A stretch of 64,000 bases of DNA, taken from Moringa oleifera (lineage: Eukaryota > Streptophyta > Magnoliopsida > Brassicales > Moringaceae). The notes beneath the pieces were generated by a model. The model had not been told where the DNA came from. It ran no database searches and saw nothing but the letters and a program-made list of their open reading frames with translations. The stretch covers positions 682,001-746,000 of the forward strand of contig JAJFZO010000433.1 in assembly GCA_021397835.1 (NCBI GenBank). The letters run 5' to 3'. The translations under genes were made by a program, and so were the position numbers. Below, in pieces: positions 30,701 to 41,407 of the stretch (the first letter of the stretch is position 1; each line of letters begins with the position of its first letter).

Positions 30701-30810
30701 GGATCAGAGGGTCTAAAGTACGGTGGTTGAAGATACGAGCTGCTGTAAAGATGAGTTTGGTTTGGCGACACACTGCTGCAAGAAGAATGGTAATGGAGAC
30801 CTTCTGTTAA
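27708..30810 (+). CDS. CBP60G: Calmodulin-binding protein 60 family immune regulator (CBP60g/SARD1 clade)
   Basis: A plant-specific nuclear transcription factor. In Arabidopsis this clade activates ICS1 and salicylic acid production in immunity. Eight exons: 27708-27796, 27881-27956, 28545-28597, 28819-29312, 29459-29619, 29701-29904, 30088-30235, 30323-30810, giving 570 residues. The N-terminus (FKNVVTHVMRGHSLKEI) lies where CBP60g binds calmodulin; the conserved DNA-binding core runs from about residue 90 to 370 (SPIFTGSRIEADNGSP, REGRRPLVTGDL, FTDNSSWIRSRKFR, AFIVKDHRGE, YKKHYPP, WRLAKIAKDGAFHKRL, ILGGGIS). The C-terminal RWLKIRAAVKMSLVWRHTAARR resembles the end of CBP60g. Both CBP60g and SARD1 fit by sequence. 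I prefer CBP60g because, from memory, Arabidopsis CBP60g also neighbours a GATA gene and DPD1. Intron 2 carries a duplicated 3' splice region. Confidence 0.88.
28376..28544 (+). repeat. Tandem duplication of the 3' end of CBP60 intron 2
   Basis: Two 85 bp copies (about 28376-28459 and 28460-28544). CCACTGTTACTTGTC occurs at 28406 and again at 28491, and TTAATTGTTC, TTTATCTTTGTG and a terminal TAG are shared. The second copy ends exactly at the acceptor of exon 3. The first ends in an equivalent GATTAG, so the acceptor itself has been duplicated. Confidence 0.85.
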
Positions 30811-32708
30811 TTAGTAGATTATCAAAGTCGGATTTAGCCATTAGAATGGAAAAACATCTTCTGTTAGATGTGGTAGCTTATGTAGCAATGGTTGTGTATA
30901 CAGGTTTAGTGTTTAAGCAAGTAGTAACTGATGAATCAGGAGGCCAAGTAGTTCTCCTTGATGGGTGTAGCTTAGATTTCAGGTTTATGTTCGTTACCAG
31001 TTTTTTCTTATCTTCCCTTCTTGTAAGAAATGGATTATTGTACATAGGGGTTCATATGATTGATGATCTTGTGTTTGATAAATTTGTGCAAGTTTTAATT
31101 CAATTAATCTACCATTTCTTTTCTTTTCTATTTCATTCTTACTCTTTTCTTTCTGTCATTTCCTTTATTTTCTTAATAATTAATGAAATTAGTTTTCTTG
31201 GGAACTATTCTTCATAGAGATTGATTTTTTAATTTTTAATTTTTATTTAGATATTTTGATACCATAATAATAAATTAATTCAACTTTCCATATATATATA
31301 TATATATACATTCTCTTATAACCATTTAAATTTTTTTTAAATGTTCTTTAAACATTCACTTACTGTGAATTTTAAGTTTTTTTTTTCAACATTTTAAAAG
31401 CCAAAATTGAACTGAACAAATTAAATAGTGATAATTTAGTAAATAAATGTAACATCTTAATATATTATTAAAATAAATAATTTAAAAAATAAGAAACAAT
31501 TATTTCTAAAAAACAACAATCATTTTAAGAAAAATTATTGTTCAATTTTTGATATTATGTTTACCTTTTTCTTACAAATTTTAATAAAAAATTAAAATTT
31601 TTATAATAGAATAATATAAATTTGATCATATAAATAAATTAATTTAATTTTTTATGAATAGTATCGAAGAAAGGTTTGTTCACCACTCAAGAATCAATCA
31701 ATCCAATCTGATTTTTAAAATATTAATTATATATATTATAATATTTTTATAATTTTAAAAATATATTAACATTAATAATTTTCATTTATACAATTTAAAT
31801 TTAACTTTAATGATATTTATTCCAAAAAAATAATTTAAATTAATAATATTTTAAAAATAAAAATTAATTATGAGGAACAACAATGATGTTAGAAGAAGTA
31901 TTGTTCAATTTCTTTTACAAATTTTTTAATTTTTCTTACAAAATAATGTTATTTTGATAAAAATTTAAAACATTTATAATATAATAATATAATTTTGATA
32001 ATGTAAATAAATTAATCATTTTTTGATGAACTAAATTAAAATTTGGTTCACCATTCAATCAATTGAATCAATCAATCCGATCTAATTTTTAAAACATTGG
32101 TTTTTTAATACACATATATGTTATAATATTTTTATAAATTTAAGTTTAAAAATGTATTAACATTGATAATTTTCATCTGTATAATTTAAATTTTTAATAA
32201 AGATATTTATTTTAAAAGTTAATTAAATAATAACTTTTATTTAAACTTTAAATTGATGAAATTTTCAAATTTTTATCATATAAAATTTTCAGTGTTAAAT
32301 GTTATTTTAAATAAGATCTAATTTTTCAATATCAAATTAAAATTTGTGATAATAACTCTGTAATTCTTGTCTAAAGTAAGTATTTTTTTAATATTTAATT
32401 TTATTTAAAGAAAAATATTACTCTTGCCGACTTAAACAATATGTGCAATTAGAAATAAAGGATTTGTAAGATTGTATTCCAGTAACCTGGTAGATAATTT
32501 GACTATGCTTTTAATGAAGAGACACGAAACCCAAACCATCCAATTATGGACTCACTATTAATCAAGACCTTATTATTAATAATAATATTCACGCGATACC
32601 ATATGCAAAATGATATGTTAATCTAGAATTTTGATTGGACGCAAGAGAATCGTATCCCCACCCTTGGATCTAGTTAGTTTGATAGTCAAACAGCCATTAA
32701 TTTAATCA

Positions 32709-32736
<28 letters not shown>
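32709..32736. repeat. TA dinucleotide microsatellite
   Basis: About fourteen uninterrupted TA units in intergenic DNA. Confidence 0.85.
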
Positions 32737-32740
<4 letters not shown>

Positions 32741-33049
32741 TCTTACTCTAATATTGCAGCAATTAATTTCTATAAAAATACCAATAATTAAACATGGGTT
32801 TGTGCATTTTTTTCACAATTTAATTATTTTGTTTTTATTTTATTATATTATAAAGTCATCAAATTAAGTTTAAAAATAGAAAATAAAATATTTTATAAAT
32901 ATATTAATATGCATCTTATATTATTAAATGAATTTTACTATTCAAAAAATATTAAACCAAATTATGATTTATTATTTTGATATAAATTAAATTTTAACTT
33001 AAATATTTATAAAAATTAAATATATTATTATTATTAAAATATATAAAAA

Positions 33050-33600
33050 TTACTCAAATAAAATTTACATTACATTTATAGTTCACTTTTCAAATTGAAC
33101 AATTCTCAACTTTTAAATTATTCTTTCATGAATTTAAAATTTGTTGATAGTACAAATTCTTAAAAATATTGAAATATATATTTTTATATGATAGTTTATT
33201 ATTATTTTTACATATGCAAAAAATTTTTAAGTAAAAATTGCATGAAATTTTTATATTTATCCTAAATAAATTTTAATATTAAATTTTTTTAATAAATTTA
33301 GGTTAAATTAAATTTTATAGAAAATTTAATTTAAAAATGATTGAATTAAAGATCATATACAATGGATATTGAATTGAAATTTTTGATAGATGTAAATGAA
33401 AAAATTTTAATTTTTAGATTTTTCTAATATTAAAAAAATATATTTTAAATATGCATTATCAATAATTTAAAAATTTACAAAAAATTAAATAAAATTATTC
33501 AAATTTAAGAGATAAATGTGAAATGAAGCAAAAAATTCATTCCAAATATTTTATATATTTAATTTTTTATAATTATTTAAATTAAAATTTAACTTAAATA
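33050..33600. repeat. Degenerate AT-rich inverted pair
   Basis: The first arm (about 33.05-33.29 kb) resembles the reverse complement of the second (about 33.36-33.60 kb). The same order of landmarks appears in each: a CATTT-ACATTTAT stretch, an ATTGATAATGCA-like stretch, then TTTACATATG. The forward copy near 26.77 kb shares ATCTCTTAAATTTG with the reverse complement of the second arm. Similarity is low and mostly A/T, so the boundaries are approximate. Confidence 0.35.
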
Positions 33601-34082
33601 AAAGTGATTAATTATTTTATTTTTATTTTAAATATAAAAATTTGATTGATAATAAAAAATAAATATTAAAATTTTATATAAATTTTATCTTTAATTTAAG
33701 TCAAAATTTCTAATTCTAATTTAAATATATTAATTTTAAATTTTAATTTAATATAATTTAAATTAATTAATCAAAATTTGGTTAAAGTATAATTGGGAGG
33801 CGAGGCTGATTAGGTAGGAGAGGACGCATGTGTTTTTTTCCGGTTCATTCCCCGTTAGATTAGAACACGCAAGCCAAACGAAGCGAAATGTATCGATAAC
33901 CAAACAAAACGGAGATCCAGTGGCCCTCTCCGTGAATAAGTCAAAATCAAGTGGCGATTGTTAAATCGCAGAGAAAATATCTAGTCGCACACCACGAGAG
34001 TTTGATCAGTAGGCGGAAATCTCTGGAAGTTTCTTTCTGCATATCCCCTCCTCAAGCGGAGAAGATATTTTCTCTCCCTCTA

Positions 34083-34204
34083 TCTTTCTCTCTCTCTCTC
34101 TCTAGGAAAGAGGACAAAAGAAAGAAAGCCCTCAACTTTACCGCTTTTAACCTCCCTGCACGCCCTAAACAAGTCACAGCTCTCTCTCTCTCTCTCTCTC
34201 TCTG
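34083..34204 (+). repeat. CT microsatellites in the leader of the J-domain gene
   Basis: Two CT tracts, at 34087-34103 and 34180-34203, lie within 280 bp upstream of the start codon. CT-rich 5' leaders are common at plant transcription starts, so these probably mark the initiation region or 5' UTR. Confidence 0.6.
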
Positions 34205-34362
34205 TTTCATATTAGTGTCCGTATGTACATCTGTTTTTCTATGGTTTTGTCGGTATTTAAAGCTATGGTGTGATTGTGAGGTGATATTCAATTTTCTTGT
34301 TTTCTGGTTTCTGTTTGTTGTTTGTATTGAAGGAAGAGAGGGCGAGGGAGAGAGGCGAATAG

Positions 34363-35541
34363 ATGGACCGGGAACGAGAATCCAAAGGCGGATCTTGCTA
34401 TTACTCCGTCCTCGGGATTCGCAGAGACGCCTCCTTCTCTGATATACGCGCCGCCTACCGTAAACTTGCTCTGGTAATCTATTATTTTGTCTCTCCTGAT
34501 TACGAATCTCGGTTTCCTTTCCGAGTTCTCTGTTTTTTAAGGAGAAGAATTCGGCACTCAATGATAAGTTTCTGTGTTTATTGATGTTCTTCTTATTGTT
34601 TTAAAGAATTGAGAGTCGTGTTCCTTCAAGCCAAGTTCTTTTATTTTGACAGTTTTTTTTAATTATTTGAGATATTTTAAAAGGCGAATTAGATTTAAGT
34701 TTTGTTATTCTTTACTGCATGTCGATTGAAGAAATGGCACCCGGACAGATATGCAAGGAACCCTGGAGTAGCTGGAGAAGCCAAACGCCAGTTTCAGCAA
34801 ATCCAAGAAGCTTACTCCGGTAACTTTATCAATGTCTCTGAATCTTTAACGCAGTTAAAGTGTCCCTTTCATGATAATCACGCGCGCTTCCCTTCTCTTT
34901 ACCAGTCCTCTCCGACGAGAGCAAGAGGTCATTGTACGACGCCGGACTCTATGATCCTCTTGATGAAGAAGACGAAGTCCGTACAAGTTCCTTTTCTTCT
35001 TCCCCTTGCCTTGATATTGCCAAAGCTGTTTGCGATGTCAAATTTAGATGCCTGAATGCAGGGCATCGTTTTTCTCACTGTTTGATCTTGTACCTTGGCA
35101 ATATGGCTTTTACCCCTTGCGGCAATTACTTTTTCTATTTGAGCTAACTTACCATTTCACTTTTTTTTATTTGCTGCCGTACCCCTGAATTTTGCAAAAA
35201 TTGTGTCAGCAGGACTTCTGCGATTTTATGCAAGAGATGCTTTCCATGATGAACAATGTGAAAGATGAGGTATTCAGTTAAAATTCTTGTATTTCTCTCA
35301 ATTTTCAAGGACCTAATATTAATTTCGATAAAATAATACTATATAGAAGATGTATATGCACGGTTATGTATATATTTCTTGTTAGGGGGATAGTTTTGAG
35401 GACCTACAGAGGATGTTCGCGGACATGGTTGGTGGGGATTGCAGGGGCTTTGACCTGAATGTTGATCCAACGGAGACGAAGAGGGCACGTGTCAACGTAT
35501 CCAAGGGCAATGTGCCAAAGCGCACCGCATCTCACCGTTGA
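34363..35541 (+). CDS. Small J-domain co-chaperone (DnaJ superfamily)
   Basis: A 160-residue single-J-domain protein predicted to stimulate the ATPase of an Hsp70. Five exons: 34363-34473, 34732-34819, 34906-34976, 35213-35269, 35386-35541. The J domain (about residues 11-80) is complete: [20 protein letters not shown] (helix I and the start of helix II), RKLALKWHPDR with the essential [22 protein letters not shown] (helix III), then LYDAGLYDP. After it come [20 protein letters not shown] and a basic tail ([10 protein letters not shown]). There is no G/F region, zinc finger, transit peptide or membrane segment. This is the class of small nuclear or cytosolic J proteins related, from memory, to At1g56300. 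The exon 4 acceptor is a CAGCAG tandem, so a form with one extra Gln is possible. Confidence 0.92.
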
Positions 35542-37776
35542 CGTGTGGTAGGGGATCATTCGAGCTCCTTCCCTCTCCCTCTTGTCAAAGTACTTAGCTC
35601 TAGTATCATTTGAGGCCTAATTCCTCTTTAAGTTAAGAAGAGGCTGGAGGAAGGGCATTGGGTGTTCATTGGCATTTGTAGTAAGGACACTTTGGAACTA
35701 TTTTAGGCTATTTTGATTTCTTTTTTGTTTTAAATATGTCTCAGTGTGCTCTTCTCTTTGTTAGATTTTAAATAGTTACAGTGTTGGTGGGTATTATTTG
35801 AAGTTGATTTCTAATTCATTATTTAAATTAAAATAATCTAATTTTGTGTCTATAATTATATAATTCATAAATAAAAGCTGATAAAACCCAATCGGCTCCA
35901 TAAAGAAATTGTGATACATGGAGCTTTTTGCTATTGTATTGATGCCAATTAAGATTTGTTGAATTAAGTTTAGGCAATACAGTTATGCAGCAGCCTTCTT
36001 GTTGCCTGGTGTAAAGTGGAAAAAGTATGGTTTAAATTTTTGGAAAAAAAAATCAATTCTGGTGGACGTCAGCTTTCTTGTGTGTTTTAGAAGATAATTA
36101 TTTTCGTCAATCAGCTCAAAGTCTTTTGATTTTTTGATATTTGTCCCTGTGGGACCAAGGCAGTGATGGGAGAGCCATGGACCTAAGATACAGATGATGA
36201 TGCCAGTGATGCGTTTGGTTCCTTGTTCTCTCTCTCTCTTTGTTGGGCCTCGTTGGGCGAGCCAGTTTGTGGCTTTATCGGACCGGCCTAACCAATCCCA
36301 CTCCCACTTTCCACATTAATGCTTTTAATTATCAATTACATGTTTTTACTTTTTATAAACAGTAGACCAACTGGGAAAAATGGGTCTTTGCCATTTTGCT
36401 GTGGATCTACAATCTTTTTGTGTTTATCTAATTTTCCTCGTATGAGGTAATAAGGACGAAAATTGTTTCAAGTATTTTAAAAATATTAATATGTGATAAT
36501 TTAATAATTATTTTTTTATATTAATATACGAAATTTAAAAATACCATTGCATCTTGTTAAAAAGTTGAAAATCCCATAAATAAATGAGAAGAAAATAACT
36601 TATGTGGACTGAGCCATTGAAGAAAGCCTTCATTGGATTTCCACTGTGCACTTCTGGCTCTTTGTTTGCGGGCTGGGCTTATTCTAAGAAGTGTTCCCCA
36701 AATAGATTTTCATCATCCTCCCTGCAAGGGAACAAAGCAAAATAAAAATAATAGTGTCAAAGCAGAGCACCAAATATCCCTGCAATTAGTAGCATTTTAT
36801 TTAAAATCATAGTTTAAATCATATAAGTATTAACTTTTTAGGGTAAACATTATTTAAAATTTAAAATTTTATTTTTTGCTAGAATAAAATTTTAAAATTT
36901 AAAATATATTCAAATAAAACTTGATATATTAATTTGAATCAAATTAAATTTTATAAAAAATATAAAAATATAAAATAGGTAAATTAAAGATTTTTTTAAA
37001 AGGTATTCAAATACAATTTGATATATTAATTTTATAAAATATTTAAGTTAATATTTAAAAAATTTAAAAATTTTTAAACAATCAAAATATATTTTTAAAA
37101 ATCTATTTAACCTAAAATTTAAAAATTTATAAAAAATAATTAGTTAATCAAAAATTATTAAAATTAAAATGTAAATAAATAAAATAAAAAATTTATTTAA
37201 ATAATTTTTAAGTATTTTGATAAATATTATTGATTTTTATAATTTGTAAATTAAAATATAATTTAAATAAAATTTCCAGATTAAAATTTTTATTGAAATA
37301 ATTTTTAAAAATTAAATTTAATTAACAAAATTTAAATTTTAGGTTTTTTATTATTTAAAAGTTAATTTTATTGAATTCCTCACCTGAATGGGCGCAAATC
37401 AAAAAGAGTTTCTTTTTTTTTTTTTTTGCTTTAAATTAACAAAATTCAAATTGAGTGGCATTCCTGTAATAATTCCATGGTCCGTTCCCATTTTGACCTC
37501 GTGCCCGTTCCCCACCGATGGGATATAAGGCTTACCCTTCTCTCTCTCATTTAAGCCCCGAACTCTAACAGGCCCTTCCTAAAACCCACTTCCCCTCTAG
37601 GGTTTTCATTCAAATTTCTCTCCAAAAGCATTGCTCCCTCTTTCTCATAGTTCCAGTTGTAGCTTTGAAAGCTCCTTCTGCATGCTCTTGATTCTCAATC
37701 GTTACTGCGATCTCTCGTTTTGTTCCTCCAGAAGGGGTTTCTTTTCTCAATTGGAGCTTTGAGCAGAGCTGCAACT
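35542..37776. other. Intergenic region between the J-domain and importin alpha genes
   Basis: 35.5-35.8 kb is the likely 3' UTR of the J-domain gene. 36.1-36.75 kb has ordinary composition but no coding signal. 36.78-37.40 kb is an AT-rich block. 37.4-37.78 kb is the importin alpha promoter and leader. Confidence 0.5.
37520..37606 (+). promoter_or_regulatory. Importin alpha core promoter with TATA-like motif and telo-box
   Basis: A TATA-like GATATAAGG lies near 37521-37529, followed by a CT-rich stretch. A TAGGGTTT telo-box is at 37598-37605. Telo-boxes close to the transcription start are typical of plant genes active in dividing cells. The start codon is at 37777, leaving a leader of roughly 220 bp. 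Confidence 0.4.
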
Positions 37777-40700
37777 ATGTCGCTGAGGCCTAGCGCGAGG
37801 ACCGAGGTCCGCCGCAGCCGATACAAGGTGGCCGTGGACGCGGAGGAAGGAAGGAGGAGGAGAGAGGACAACATGGTGGAGATCAGGAAGAATCGCAGAG
37901 AGGAGAGCTTGCAAAAAAAGCGGCGCGAGGGGCTCCAAGCGCAGCCTATGCCGTCAGTTCACGCTGCTGCTGTTGAGAAGAAGGTGAGTAATTGATAATT
38001 CTATGTCTTTCTATTTCTAATTTTCCATTTGAACTTATGTTGAAATTAGAACTTCGTTGGCAAGGTTCTTTGACTTTCTGAGTCCATAAAATCTGTATGA
38101 TATTGATTTGTAGTGAATTTCTCGACATTCGGATGTCCATCACATTTACATTGTTTGTATATTTTCCCCTTTGAGGAACGATTAAGGTGAAACAATGAGT
38201 TTTCTGATGGGTATGAGTGAACTAGTTCAAGAGGGTTTAAGGCCTAAAATTGCAGTGTCTTTACCTCTTTTATGCTCTCTTCAATTGTTGAGAAAATATC
38301 AAGCTCATCATTTTTGTTGATGAAGGTTAAAATTGGGATACAGATGGAGTTATTTTCTGCAGCTATACTGGTTTTTATGGATATTTAAAAGAACTTTGTC
38401 AAGTTGATTTTTGACCTGTTTTTTTATAGATGCTTCTTAGTGTTTATGGTGACCAGTGTCCCGAAATTTAGTGATTCCCCATGTCTATTCAGATTTCATC
38501 TCTTAGAAGAAGATTAATCTTGTCAATTCAAAATTGAATTGTATTAGCTGTTTATTGTCTATTAGATTACATTAGTTAGATTATATTTGAACTGCCTTTC
38601 GGCAAAATGGTTTGGTCACTGAGCGATTGTTTGATTAGTTATTTTTGGTGCATTCTTGTCCAAATTAGTCTAGCTTCATTATTTAACTTTTGGAATATGT
38701 CTTGTGACTTCTATTATGCCTGTGGATATGATAAATTCTTGTTTATAATTTGTTTGGCTGTAGTTGGAACATCTGCCATCTATGGTTGCTGGTGTTTGGT
38801 CAGATGATAATAATCTGCAGCTTGAGGCAACAACTCATTTTAGAAAGTTGCTCTCAATTGGTGAGAAATTGACCTCTCAAATGCATGTTATGAATGTAGA
38901 ATTCATTTTTCTTGAATAATAGATCTGATCCCACGGTTTTTGTTTTTCTTTCTTTTACCAGAACGTAGCCCACCCATTGAAGAAGTCATTCAAGCTGGTG
39001 TTGTTCCGCGGTTTGTAGAGTTTCTTACAAGAGAAGACTTTCCACAGCTTCAGGTTTGCAAATTTATGTGATCCTTTCTTTGTCAAGCACACCTTTTACT
39101 GTTTGGTTTTTTAACATTGACCAAAACATACTGTAGTTCGAGTCTGCTTGGGCTCTTACAAATATTGCATCTGGCACATCCGAGAACACTAAGGTGGTAA
39201 TCGATCATGGAGCTGTCCCTATATTTGTGAAACTTCTTGATTCTCCTAGCGATGATGTCCGTGAGCAGGTATACATGTGAAAGAGCATGGATAGTTTTTT
39301 GTTCCCTTAATTTGTTAATAAGTGTAGATGAGAATTATTTTAGCAAGATATATAGTAGGTTTGTGATCTGAACCCTTTGTTTTGTCTCTCCAATTTTCAG
39401 GCTGTCTGGGCATTGGGAAATGTTGCTGGTGATTCGCCTAGATGTCGTGATCTTGTCCTTGGACATGGAGCATTGCTCCCTTTACTGGCACAGTTGAATG
39501 AGCATGCTAAACTTTCTATGCTGAGAAATGCTACCTGGACGCTTTCAAATTTTTGTCGTGGCAAGCCACAACCTGCGTTTGATCAGGTGGATACTGGTTC
39601 CACTTTCCTTTCCCTTTTGGGTGGGAGGCACAAAAAGTTATTTCGTTATATTTCTTCTCTTTTTATTGGTTGATCATTTCAATATGGTTGTCAGCTTGTG
39701 TTCTGTTATGTTTCTTTTAAACATGTTACTCTTTTGTACAATTGTTAACTGACTGGACATTTAGGTTATTGAATGTAATAAGAGTTGTTTTTTTTGTGAT
39801 GTTATATGTTTTGAGACATGAATTTTGTGTTCTACTTTTTGGCTTATGTGGTGGTTCATTTTCTTTGATTTATTGTCCAGGTGAAGCCTGCACTTCCGGC
39901 CCTTGCACGTCTTATTCATTCAAATGATGAAGAAGTTTTGACTGATGCATGTTGGGCACTCTCATATTTGTCTGATGGTACTAATGATAAAATTCAAGCT
40001 GTAATTGAAGCTGGTGTCTGTACCCGGCTGGTTGAGCTTTTACTGTGAGTATTGAAGGCTTCATAAAGCACAACTGTTATTGGTTATTTGCACCACATTA
40101 AATTCTTATCTTCCATATCTTTATTACAGCCATCCATCTCCTTCGGTGCTTATTCCTGCTCTTCGGACTGTTGGAAATATTGTCACTGGAGATGACATGC
40201 AAACTCAGGTATTTAGCACTTCAAATGAATGATATATTTTTCCTGTCGGGTATTGAGAAAGAAAGTGCATTGAGTTGCCTCTCATTGACCTAGAAAATCT
40301 GCTACCTTTAGTTTTCCTACCGTGTTTGTGCTCTGCCTTTCTACAATCTTGCTGCAATTTAAGTTGTTACGATTCTTGATGGTTTTCTGTCATACTTATG
40401 CTTGTGTTTTGGCTTTTTAATTGAACTCAATGGTTTTCCTAGATTCCTTAGGTATCATGCTTGTTTCTATATTATGTGCCTGCACTAGCTATGTGTTTCT
40501 ATCTTGTTTACATGTTCATTGCTTCCTCTATGACCTAATGAGTTCATTTACTATTTAGTGTATTATCAACCATCAAGCACTGCCTTGCCTTCTGAACCTG
40601 TTGACGAATAATTATAAAAAGAGCATCAAGAAGGAAGCTTGCTGGACAATCTCAAATATCACAGCTGGTAACAAGGAACAGATTCAGGTAGCCTACAGAT

Positions 40701-41407
40701 CCATATTGGTGTATGTTGTTTGGCCTTAATTATTGCTTGTTTCTGCTTATCTAATGGCAAACACATTCAACTCTGTCATGGAATTTTGTAGGCTGTAATT
40801 GAGTCTAACATTATTGCTCCACTCATTAATCTGCTTCAAAATGCTGAGTTTGATATCAAGAAGGAGGCTGCCTGGGCAATCTCAAATGCGACATCTGGTG
40901 GTACCCATGAACAAATCAAGTATGAAAAAAGATGTTGTTAGTCATCTTAGTACTAGAATACATGTTTTCTAGTTGAGGAATACAGGTGCAGCTTTTTCCT
41001 TGGTATCTAATCTTGGCATAATTTCTTTCAGGTTCCTTGTAAGTCAAGGTTGTATCAAGCCATTATGTGATCTTCTCATCTGCCCTGATCCAAGGATTGT
41101 TACTGTCTGTTTGGAAGGGCTGGAAAACATCTTGAAGGTAGGAGAAGCTGACAAGAATTTGGGCGACACTGGAGGTGTAAATCTATATGCACAAATGATC
41201 GAAGATGCTGAGGGGTTAGAAAAGATTGAGAACCTACAGTCTCATGACAACACTGAAATATATGAAAAGGCTGTGAAGATTCTGGAGACATATTGGCTGG
41301 AGGAGGATGACGAGACAATGCCGCCAGGTGATGGCTCCCAACCTGGGTTCAGTTTTGGAGGAAATGAGCTTCCTGCAGTTCCTTCTGGTGGATTCAACTT
41401 CAGCTAA
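37777..41407 (+). CDS. IMPA: Importin subunit alpha
   Basis: The adaptor that binds nuclear localisation signals and, with importin beta, carries proteins through the nuclear pore. Ten exons: 37777-37983, 38764-38860, 38962-39053, 39137-39268, 39401-39586, 39881-40044, 40130-40208, 40559-40687, 40792-40919, 41032-41407; 529 residues, the usual length. Residues 1-70 form the basic importin-beta-binding domain ([20 protein letters not shown], then RRRRED and KKRREG). Armadillo repeats follow, with conserved Trp/Asn NLS-pocket motifs: [66 protein letters not shown]. The C-terminus is the acidic [14 protein letters not shown] helix region and ends GGFNFS. The start was chosen at [10 protein letters not shown] over an upstream in-frame frame opening because this is the invariant family start. 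Which paralogue it is (IMPA1, 2, 4 or other) cannot be settled here. Confidence 0.95.

Larger units (their letters stand above)
30811..34362. other. CBP60 3' flank, AT-rich desert, and DnaJ promoter
   Basis: 30.8-31.2 kb is probably CBP60 3' UTR; the 164-codon frame here does not resemble a protein. 31.2-33.8 kb is AT-rich DNA with repeat-like blocks, including an inverted pair at about 33.05-33.60 kb and a TA run at 32709-32736. 33.8-34.36 kb is normal-composition promoter and leader of the J-domain gene. Confidence 0.55.

Noticed and set aside
30723..31217. 164-codon plus-strand frame after CBP60
   Set aside because: It overlaps the CBP60 end in another frame and then runs through T-rich 3' UTR-like DNA; the apparent hydrophobic segments are a composition effect.
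33951..34442. 163-codon frame upstream of and overlapping the J-domain start
   Set aside because: It is made of CT microsatellite translation (SLSLSLS) in the 5' leader and is in the wrong frame for the J domain.
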